Assembly (NCBI GenBank): GCA_959347315.1
Contig: OY365817.1
Coordinates: 312,501 to 376,500, forward strand
Direction of reading: 5' to 3'
From: Bimastos eiseni
Taxonomy: Eukaryota > Annelida > Clitellata > Crassiclitellata > Lumbricidae
Length of the DNA: 64,000 bases
The notes beneath the pieces were generated by a model that saw only the letters and a program-made list of their open reading frames with translations, was not told the origin of the DNA and ran no database searches. Shown piece after piece: positions 38,401-50,400 of the stretch (its first letter is position 1; each line of letters opens with the position of its first letter). The position numbers were made by a program, and so were the translations under genes.

Positions 38401-41400
38401 TTTCCATTGAAAAAAAAGTAATTTAAGCTTCACTTATCTTATTTTGCAATTAGCTCTCAATTAGACTTAATTATAAATTCAATTGTTGAATAATTATTCA
38501 AAAATAGATGTTATGAAAATTTTATTAAATTACTTGTTACCTTTATTTACTTAGGCCCAGTTCAATGTTAAATTTTTTGTATTAGCCAAATCATAACGTT
38601 GCAATGGTAATAAGAAGTTTATTTATGATCGTATGCAAGATCGTTGATTAAAGCTTGCTTATGGTGACTCGGTAAAATAACTTCATAAAAGCAACGAAAC
38701 CAAGAGTGACCTCGAAGGATTTCATAGGCCTCGTATTTGAATGGTTGGTTATTGTTAAATGTTTTAGCTGGAGCATTGATCCAACGGTGCGTCATACATT
38801 TTGGGGGATCGTGATTGGTGGCGGTTTTGGTTTCATTCCTTTCTACGGTTTGTCTCAGACAGCCGTTCAACGCTTCTCAGCAACACAAAGCCTCTCCAAA
38901 GCCAGACTGTAAATATTGTCACCAATATTCCGTTCAGCACGCATATGCAAAGCTAATTCATGTGTTTGTGCTTTAAAGAGGACGAAATGATTCTTTATTA
39001 ATCGATATTAAACATGCATATTTAACCATAATTTTTTTTAAAATAGTGCTTAAGCCTATGCAATTTTACAGTTCCCTTTCTCACGTTCACAATTATTTTA
39101 TTACGAAGACTTCCGCTACAAGAACTTTAAAGGACTTCTGGTAGAGTCTAAATTTCTTATCATGAGACTCATCTCGGTCGGCTGTGTGTCAGCCGTATTG
39201 TGGATTTCGGTCTAATTTCATAATGACTGTCTATTGCGACCTGGGAAGCGCTGCCCAGAAATTGCAAGGGGAAGGGTATAATTCTGACGTCGCATATCTC
39301 AGTTGTCCACACTTGCTATTCGCAGTGTTGGTCGATGGCTGTGACTGGAAGCGGCATGTAAATACCCAATGATGCCAATAATCTTAGGACCGTCCATAAA
39401 TGACGTCACTCAATTTTGGACAATTTTTCCTCATCCCCTCTTCGTCACACGTCGTCACGAATGTCATGTCCCCCCCCCCTCAAATATGATGTCGCAAAGG
39501 TCAGACACTGCCCCTCCTGAAAAAAAAACAAGATATCCAAAATGCAATGCAAATTTTCGTATAATTATTAAAAATGTAATTATTAGGCCTACTATAAAAC
39601 TACATGGTAGAATGAAGAGAAATGGAGAAAGTATTATTATTACAATTATAGACATTTCTCAAGATTAAACTCGAAACAATCCAGATTTTATGCCTCTCCA
39701 TTCTCCCAATGTGAAGCAATTCATGAAATAAATAATATCCAATCCATACACTTTCCATCTCGTTTGCGATTATTGCCAACGTACAACGACTCTATGTGTG
39801 TGGCCTGAGCGTTTGGGTGTGAGAGTTGATTCATATTTGTGTGTTGCAGAATGGCTGCCTCGCTTCCAAAACTTCAAAATTGACACCGACCATAAAGTTA
39901 ACGATCAAAAATTAGGAACGCAGTAATCAGAATTAGTGTTGCTAAATTGCGGCAACAATTAGGCCTATTGTCAATTATAAATGAAACTTGTTTATTTAAT
40001 TTGAGTAGCTATTTTAATAAAGTTACGCATTTTTATGTATGAAGTGATGTCTTGACGTCTCATTTAGTCGACTCCTTCCATCGTCACACATCTTCACAAA
40101 TAGGTGACCCCTCTCCTTGGCGCATGACGTAATTTATGGACGATTGGACGGCCCCTTAGATATATCGATAACGCGTTTTGACACGATTAGGAAAACAAAC
40201 ATTTCTCTACATGGAACGCTCTCGGTCTCACGACAGAAATCACTCCCCGCGGGAAGGCCTGAACCCATGGCTTCGCGGTTCACACGTGTCAACAATAGAC
40301 GGAAAGAAGGAAGACGTTTTTCATGGGATCTCCTCATCTTCTTTCTAATCTTCTCTTTAAATTGTCCTCTTTGACCGTGGTTGATCAGCGCCTTTGAGTA
40401 GATTTCTTGGAGAGGCGCTATATCAAGTTTGATTGATTGACTGATTGATACAAGCACCACTATGGCTAGCCAATCGCCCAGTCGATCAACCTTAAACCTA
40501 CTGACGTACGTAGCTCTTTGTCGTTGGTGGGGGATATCACGATGATACGGAATAGGTTTCGGAAGAAGTAATGCATGTTGCGAATTATAGCCTTCTCATA
40601 CTTACTATTCACTACACACAGTTAATACTATTATTTAAAACTAAAGGACAGTTGATCAACAAACGTGGAGTGATGTTATCCAAGTGGCGTTTGATACGTT
40701 ACCAAGGCGACCTGAGAACGTTAGAAAAATCAGTTGGAGAGGTTGAGTCATGATTTGAAGTTGATAATGGAGACAAATTTCGACTAGTAATAGAGATTAG
40801 TAGTTCAAGGCTGATTTAACTGTACTAATGTAAATCTCCGAAAATGTCTCAGCGCCCACAAACGCTGCGTCATGGAGACAAGCTTATACACTGACGACAT
40901 ACCAAATCAAGTCTGCAATAGCCAAGTCTCTCGTTTCTTTCCGGTGTCAGGTCGAAATCCGGGGGGTCAAGCTGAGGAGAAAGCATGGTGCTACGGTGGT
41001 AGTCGGTGACGATGGTGATCATGTGGTGGCACGGGAGTAAAATCTAGAAGGACACTTTGAAGAGTTCGGTTTTAAGGCGTGAGTGGAAAGTAGCAAAGGA
41101 TAGTGAAAGCTAAGCAGAGGCTAAATGTGGAGGTGAAATGTGAGGGTGAGCAAACTGATGGAGTCTTTTTGGGAGTCCGCTCCAAGGGGCTGGGGTAGCA
41201 TAGACTATAAGGAGCGATTGCAAAATCTCAGAGAAGATGAGACTGGAGGTCGAGATAAAGAAAGATATGACGATGAGTGAGTTGATCCGTACGGTTGGAG
41301 AAGTTGTTGACGAATGTAAGAGGGTTGAGAGGTTTGAAGTGCGTTGCAGGTAATAGATACAATTTTGCAGTGGATGCCGATGAGTTGTGGGACTTTAAGC

Positions 41401-44400
41401 TAATGAAGTGAACTGGTGTTTTATGATGGTGTTTTTGGGCTTTTAGCGACTGCGAGGTCAACAGCGTTTTGAATTTTTCGCAACAGTCTACCACCTTCAG
41501 AACCAGTTCAAACAAGGCGTCTGGTGTCCATCTTTCATCATTCACTCAATGCAATAAAGCTCTTCTCTTTAAGAAAGGGAAGAAGCGTATACGTTGTAGC
41601 TAGCGTGGGTGCGCGTTGAGAACATTGATTACACAGAGCAATGTTCCATGAAGTGATTCCTGAAAGTCCCGACACGCTTACGATATCAACGGATGCTCAG
41701 TGTCGTAAACCTACTCTCCACGTTATAACCATAGAGAAATTGTTTGCCAATTTTTTCAAAAATGCATCACGAGTCTATTGAACCACTAATCGAAAGAGGT
41801 GCGCGCAATGTCTCCCTCTTTTAACTAATTGTCGGATCAAGACGGTCAGAATAAATGTAAACTTGACAAGCACATTATTCACCATTTTTGAAATATAAAT
41901 GAAATGCGATTGTTATATAAAGAAGGAAGCTCAAATAACTGTATGCACATCGCATACCTTGAAATATATAGTTATGTTCTTACAGCACCATTCTGCTTAA
42001 CATCCCGGGAGTATACTTGATGCAACTACTGGTGGGATTTACGGGCTTGGCCGTTGTTGCTTACTACTCTCGAATCAAATGCGATCCTTTGGCAAATAAA
42101 GAGATCAACAACGAAAATCAAGTAAATTATATTACGATAGTTGTCTTACAGTCCAGATTCGATTTGGATTGGATTTTGAACTCAGCGATTGCATGTTGGT
42201 AAATCCGATCGATAGTGTTTCATTTATCTTTGTATACTAACACACGTGATTTGCATATTAAATTTAGCGCAGCCTTTAGATTACACGAATTAATGCAAAT
42301 GGCAGTTGTTATTACATCGAATGTCTGCGAATTTCTTAATTCGAAACCACAAACCTTAAAGTGTGGAAGTTTAATGTGAAAGATTATTGTATGCGGAAAA
42401 TATTCAGAAATTCGCATAAGAACTTTCGTAAAAATATTTATTTAGCCAGGGCGTTCCGCTCGTGAGCTACATGTATTCTTGGGACACATCGAAGAAATTG
42501 TTCTTCTTTGTAGTTACGATTACACATGATTTATAATTATCACAATTAGGCACAGTATGTGGCAAGTATATCAGCATTGTGATTTGTCCATGTGGGCATT
42601 CATGTAAGTATTTACCGAACCACTCATTATATAGCGATTATGCTTTTCAGCACGCGCTAAGCATTGTGTGTTAGACACCAACTAATGTTTACTCAATCAA
42701 ATGAAACATTACGAATGTCCAGCGGAAAACTTGGACATAGGAGAATTAAGGACACGGAATGACAGAGAAAGCAACATGATTTAATTCTTTGTCAGTGGGT
42801 TGTTGGCCACCCAGGCCCGCCTTAGAGTGGAATCTGGAATTAAATCATCTGCTAGACCAGCGTTTCCCAAACTGTGTTCCGCGGAACCCCAAGGTTCCGT
42901 GAGGTGAGGACAAGAGTTCCGCGGAAAGCTTTCAGTGTGAACAACAAGCTTGTGATGTCCTTAGGCTTTACTCACGGCAAAGGTTAGATGATAATAGACT
43001 ATATTATAAATGATATAAGAGTATAACATACCAACATTTATCATGGACTGACCACATAACGGCAATATCATCAAAAATTGCTAAATCTCTTGGCATACTA
43101 ATTAAAATTTCAAAAATTCTATCGGCAAAGACGCGATCCACTTTCTATTACACCCTAATATATCCTTACTTTACATATGGTAACATCATATGGGCCACTG
43201 CATTTAAATCTAACTTAAACAACCTGCATATCTTACAAAAGATAGCGATAAGATTTTTAGCTAACTTGCCTTATAATGCACATATAGAAAGTGAATTTCA
43301 AGAGAAGGAAATACTAAGAATAGAACAAATACGAATATTGCAAGTTGGACTATTTATGTATCAATATTCAAAAAAATGACTACCTCAATCTTTCCGTTAT
43401 TATTCCCCACCCAAACCAAATGAAAGCCTGCACGTATTGAGACACTCAAATACTCTCTTTACCCCACTGGCGAGAACTAACATCAGACTCGCATCCATAA
43501 AATGCATTGGCCCAAAAATTTGAAACAAAATAGCGCTTGAGATACGCATTGTGCCAAATATTCAACAATTTAAATATAAATATAAGCAATTCATTCTACA
43601 GGATCTTAAATGACCAGAAGCTTAGAGTAGGATACACTAAGCTTGGTCACGAGTCTACTTTGGTTGAAATAGGATTGCTTGGTTCCTTTGATATTCCTTT
43701 AATATTAAATATGCTTATTACGGTTGTTGTAACATTGTTAATACTGTAATTGCATTGAAGTGCTTAAACTGCTATTGTACATGAACTGTAGATATTCTAA
43801 CCTGTAACCTGCGATTGTTTGAATATAGTTAAGGGTAATTAAGTTCGTTTTTATTCTGAAATGCTTAAATAGCTAAAACTATCACTCTACCGATGTACGC
43901 TAATCTGACTTTCTAGAATTCTACTTAATGTGGGGGTGGCCCTAACTAGCGGGGCTATACTGTCCCTGTTTGGGTCTCCCTTGGTGATCAGCAACAGTAC
44001 TGTCTTTTATTACTCAAAACATTTGTATCATTTACTGAATAAAACACTGATTGATTGATTGATATATTATAAATGTTATATATGTATAAATGTTATATAT
44101 GTATAAACGATATAAATTATATATAAATAATATTATCATTTCCGCTTTCAATGGGATTCTGTATATTAGATTCTAGTTGGCCATCTATAAAACATTTGAA
44201 AGAACTGTAACCATTTTGAGGTAGGGATGCTGTTGCTGCGTTTCATAATATAATTTTATCACTTGTTGGTTGTTAATGTGGTTTCAGTTACTTCCTCATT
44301 TTGTGATGACCTTATTTATAAATTCTCCGGGTTTCGCAGGTTTATTTCTGGCGACGCTTTACGGAGGAGCCTTAAGGTAAGACGACTGCAGTAGAACTAA

Positions 44401-47400
44401 GCTACTTACTTACTTACTACTAATACATGGTTTGACGTTTGACTTGCTTGTATCTCAGAAGGTGTATAATAATGAACTCGTGTCACAGCCGACCAGTGCG
44501 TCCCGCATTCCGAAACATCAGAGAAATAGACCCTTTAACTTTCAGTTACTTGCTAGTTGATCTGTTCACTGCTATTGCAAACAGCGCAAACGATTTTGCG
44601 GAACAATTGAAAGCAACAATGTCACTGATCTTGGAAAAACTCCGTCCGATTCAGACTTGCTGCAGGCGACCAAATAAAACTATATATAATCTAAATGGAT
44701 CTCACCTGAAGCATCCAATGCAAAGAAGGAATGTCGTCGATCAGAAAGGAAATGAAACGTTCCGGGCCTCATGAACTCCTATAAACCATTCACGAAGATC
44801 GTATTTATGCAGCCAACTTGGAAGAGCATTATTTCCTCTAATGTCTGGAACTGTGTATTGGGCAATGCGATTGTCTATAGGCCTATGTAAGGGATCCATT
44901 CACCTTAGCTTCGTCTTGCTCTGGTCGCCGATCTCTTCGCTTTGTGGTTCCAAATGCTCGCACTGCCACCAGACAGAATATAGCTTTCGTAATCTGACCT
45001 GCGCTGTCTCCCGCGCGACAACTCTGGCTCTTTCTGTTAAACTTCTCAAGACTTTCCTCTTTGACTGGGTCTGGGTTGGGAGCTGTCTTCAAGACAGCCT
45101 TGAATAGCTTTCATGAAGAGGTGCTATATAAATTGCATCCATTGATGAATGATTGATATGGATCTTGAAATCGTCAGTTGTAAAATGTTAACTAATGTTT
45201 TGAATGAATTAATGATTGACAGCTCTATATCATCTAGTCTTAGCGGTTCAGCAGCAAACTGTTGGGAGGATTTTTTAAAAAGAACCCTCGATGACCTTCA
45301 TGAATCCAGGAAGGCCATTATCAACCGGATGCTAGGTACCGTTTGCTAAAATTATTAAAATTCTAAATGATAATTATAAACCTGTCGTATTTCTCTTTGT
45401 ACAATTATACCCATTTCACTTTATAAAAAATGAGATATGTGAGGTGAGAAGAGGGGTCAAAACCCATCACTTATCGTTTTTGACTTTTTTTTATTGAGTC
45501 ATATTCTACAATTCGTCTGCTTCAAAATACTCTTTATAGAATCGAAATAGCTTTCCCAATCTGCTCCACATCCACACTTCCAATGCTTCTAATCTTTTTT
45601 TGTCTTCTTCTCTTATTGTCCACGTCTCTGAACTGTATAGGACCAGACTCCATATCGTCGTTTTTGGTATCGCGTCAATTGATTCCCCGTCACTTGATCC
45701 CCGTCAACTGGTCTCCGTCAGCGGATATCCGTCAATTTGTTCCCTAGTCAATTGATCCCTCGTCATTTAATCGACAATAGTATATGGAGTGTGCTGCAGA
45801 AGTTTTACTGCTCCAGAATAGCCAACGTCGACGAACTCAAAATGCGTTTAGTCGACGAGTGGGCGCACTTTGACCAGTCGATCGTTGATGCTGCTATCGG
45901 TCAGTGGCGTGACCAGTCCAAGCGCTTGTGTCTGTGTAAGCGGGGCACATTTCGAACACAATTCTAATACCTTTAAGCATATCTGTCCTAACAATTAAAA
46001 ACACTGCTAAGTAAACCATATTTTACTTTACTAATTCAGTCGTCAGATAGTTTGTTGCAAGTAATAAAATGTAAGCGTTATATAAAAGCTTGGTACATCT
46101 GTGTTTAGCAAAGTAGTGTGGTGATATGACTCAGGCGAAGTGGAAAATTTATAAATAGCATAAAATTTCAGCCATTTTGATATTTACCTACCAAAACTTA
46201 TTCAAATTGGCGGAAATTTGACGAAGTTCTGACAGAAATAGGTTTGCACAGTTTATTTTGAGACACTGTGTAAATAATTATGAACGATATTCTGTTAGTT
46301 GGAAACATAGATTATACGCTCTTGGCAGCAGACGTGTTACATTGTCTGCGTTTATTTCATCATGATTTTCAGTCTTGGTCTTTGGCATCGTAGCAACTTC
46401 AGTGGCATTCCTTGCAGCATATATACCTGGTCCAATTACACAGGTAGGAGCATTTGTATGCGCTCAATATATTGATTAAATGTTATGTAGTAATTATATA
46501 TAATACAAGTCATGCGTGTAGATTTATTTAAGATGAAGTCACATTCTTGTTCTCTCATCTGAAATTCATGTTTGCGCACCTGAAATTCTAAAATTCGTCT
46601 ACGCCCATCCATTATTCGTTTTGGCAGTTCTGAAATTAATTTTTTTTAAATCTAAAATTCGTCTTCACCATCTGTTATTCATGCTTGCAGATCTGAAATT
46701 CATTTTTAAATCTAGAATTTGTCTTTGCCTATCTATTATTCGCTTTTGCAGATCTGAAATTCATTTATTTCATCTAAAATTTTGTTCATGTTTTCCAATC
46801 CGTAAATCTGGTCTGCCGATTTGCGTTTCAAATTTGAAATGTCTTCACATCTCATTATTTCTTTGGTAATCGGAAACATTGTTGCGCTGAAAACTTTTTA
46901 GATAAATAAATGATTATTAATTTTCAATCAATAAGGCTGCACTCGACTCTACAACGATGTTTTAAAACTTTTAGACTTGACCAGAAGAGTTTGGAAATGC
47001 ATCACTCTGTTATCCTGTGTAACAATTATTATTTATGCCAATTTTCCGTTATAATAGATATCATGGGCGTTAGATGGATCGGTGGCTGGGCCACTTTTTG
47101 GTATCTTCGTCTTGGGTGGAATATCAAGAATCGGCAATTGGAAGGTTTGAATCTTAGCGAACACTTCACTTGCGTCTTCCGTGATCGTGAATACCGAATT
47201 TCTTAATTTGAATTAGTGCCAGCAATTTAATATGCATTAAATTACACATCATTCTACCTTCATGATGTGCAAAAGGCCTCGATAGATCTCAAATAGGGGT
47301 GAGTTAATTAATAAAATAAACTACTGACGGATTTTGCAAGATAATGACTACAGTCTTTAAAATATCTTAGCCGGATATTTAGGAATTATCATGCTTTTAT

Positions 47401-50400
47401 TGTTGTGAATTTATCCAGGGAGCGTTGACTGGTGCAGCTGTGAGTGTGATCTTGAGCATTTGGCTGGCAGTGGGATCGATGAGTGTCCCAAATAAATATC
47501 CGTCGCTGCCACCAGTCTCAGTTGACTGTTGCATCTATCATGGGAACAACACCGTCTTTGGATCAATTGATGGCGACAACTGTACTGTTATCAGCCAGCC
47601 AACAAATGACTCCCTCGGAATGCCGTCTCGTGTAAGTTCATATGCAGTGGTTTTACAAAGACCCTATACCTGTCTGTCTCTGTCTATCTTGTATATGTAT
47701 GATTGTGTCCGAGCCTTTCTTCAACGCCTTTTTGAATCTCCCTAAAGTTCATTCTGTAATTTGGCATTCATGAAACGGGACAATTGATGATAAACGAATG
47801 AAGAAAGGAATTTGTATCGTTTGATCAATAGTCGTTTACTTAAAGTGTGAAATTGTTTGCATTTATCACGCATGCAGCTCCTGATAATTGTCTATATGCA
47901 ATAATGCATACACATTTTTCCAAATATCAATAGGATGCGATGATGGACTTTGTAAACTCTTTCGTTGGCTTAATCAATTCTTCAATACATGTATGTGATA
48001 GAAACACTTAGCAAATGGCAATCCTCCGAGCGGCGGTCACAACTTAAAAAATATCAAGAATTCCAGAATTATGTTTGTTATGTACATTTTAAGTCAAACA
48101 CTCATGTTTTATGTATGTATATGAGCATTTATATAGCGCCCTACAAGAACCTTACGAGGGCGCTTACAGAAGCTACCTAACAGTTTTGCAATAAATGCAT
48201 CTTCAATAGTCCAGCAAATGTCTCCTGTGCTACACACAGTGGGAGACTCCGAATTGGTAACGGCAAGGAGTTCCAACGTAACGGTCCAACGCACGAAAAG
48301 GCGCGGCCTGCCCGCATGGCGGTACTAGGGCTCGGAACCACCAGGTCTCAATGAGGCGCGGAACCACCAGGTCCCCATGAGACGCAGAACGCAGGGACTG
48401 ACGCCCTGACTGGCTGGCAACTGAATACACAGGTCGCACATGTAACCGGGGCGGCACCAGCCAGCGACGAACGCACCATGAGGTCGATCTTGAAGACGAT
48501 TCTGTCCTCCACCGGTTACCAGTGTAGCGTGTCCCTCATATAGGCCGAGATGTGCGAGAACTTTGGAAGTCTGGCAACAACTCTGGCGACACAATTTAGG
48601 ACTGACTGCAGCTTGCGTATACGATATTTTGGCAAACCGACGTTGCAGTAATCCAGTCGTGTGTTTGGAATGATGAAAAGATATTTGTTGACTACAAGCT
48701 GGATCAATGAAACGAATTCTGTTTGACCTGAGGCTGGATTGGTGAAGTTCAGGAAGCTGGATAGATGAAAAGAATCATGCTAAAGTTGAAGATTTCATTA
48801 GGGTTACGTTTCTAGTATTCTTTAATTTGAAACCGCCGTTCGGAGGAGCTCCTACAATTTGTTGAGCTGGTGGTTGCCGTGTAAGTAGGCCTAATTCTAG
48901 ACGCGTAAGCTCATAAGAGGAAGCGAGTGAGAAGATAGGCCTATTCGATCGGTTGGTTGTAGTCTAACAAGTCATTCGTAGGACTGGTCAGTCAGATACG
49001 AGCTGTCAAGCCCAGTGGCGTAGCGAGGCAAAGCGCCGCCTGGGGCGAAGGTACAAAATGCCGCCCCTGCCTATTTTTCCATCACTTCGTTCTTGCATAT
49101 AATATGCCTACCCCGAGATATGCACAAGAAGATAGGCATAGGGCACCTGTTTTGAGTGCTTTCATTGTGCTCTTATATACATTATGATACATTATAATTG
49201 TTGGGCCTACAGTTAAAAACAGCATCAGCATGCACTTTCAAAATTAAAGCTGTATGTCCTTTAACTAATTAAAACGCATTATCATTAGATATAAAGATAT
49301 GAAAATAGAATAAGATTGTATTAATTAAGAAATTAGTCAGTTATAAAACAAACAAATAAAACAAGCCTCACAATAAAGTTACTAAACGTCTTGTAGGCTA
49401 GATCGAAAATGATTATAAAAAGTCCCCATAAAATTAAAATTAAACAATACAAATCATGGAGCCTATTCTTTCTCTATACGTGTTGAAACGAAAGTTCTAG
49501 GCCTAAACAATAATTTAATCATAGTGAAACCGTAGTAAGTATGGTACTTAGAATAGATGAGTAACTGATAACTTCGACAAATTGGAGCGCTCATGAGTAG
49601 TATCCTTGAAGGGGCGCTATATAAATTTTCGCAATGAATGAATGAACTTATCATACGGATACGATACGGTCTCATACTTTCATTATACCTGTCAACTGTT
49701 ACAATTTAAAAATTTACTTTCTTGCTTTCTCTGCAGCCAAATTACTAATAACATTGTCAAAGTTAATTGTGCCTGTCAAAGAGCGTTCAACTGAAAGAAT
49801 TGCTAAATTGGAATGTAGCGATTCTCTAATTGCGGATCTTAAGTAGGTTTTAATTAGTTTATTTTAATTAATTTTAGTTTGATAATCCGAATTCTGTTTA
49901 GGCAATAACTCTTTCATCAACCCAGATTCTAATTAAGACAGATTTTTTGATAAACCCAACTTCTATTTAAGTTAGATTTCGATTGTGAATCAAACTCTGC
50001 ATTAATTTTTTCATCACTAAAAGTAGGCAAAACGTCTTTCATTACTAAAATTTCTGTTTCATAAAACTTTATTTGCATCGATACATGATGCATTTTGCAA
50101 TTTTTTTCATGAATCAAATTTATATTTAAACAGAGATTGTCCTTAATTAATCCAACTTTTTACTTAGGAAAGAATTATTTTTCATCAATCTAAGAATTTG
50201 CGCATTATCATAATTGATAATTTTATTTAATTTTATATGTGCGAAAGTCATGGCAAGATAGACAGAGGCGGCATTGCCATTTTGCAGCGTATCTATTAAC
50301 ACTCGGTGCCATTCGATGGTCCTTCTGTATATCGTATATGTTAGTATTAAGTCGAGAAGAAGCAAGAAAGCATATGGTGCCTGGTTTAGACAAGAGCAGC

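Noticed and set aside
44439..44774. 111-codon ORF as an extra exon of the SLC5 gene
   Set aside because: It matches the LINE linker region and its inverted copy at 16.6 kb, and the SLC5 phases already join across intron 9.
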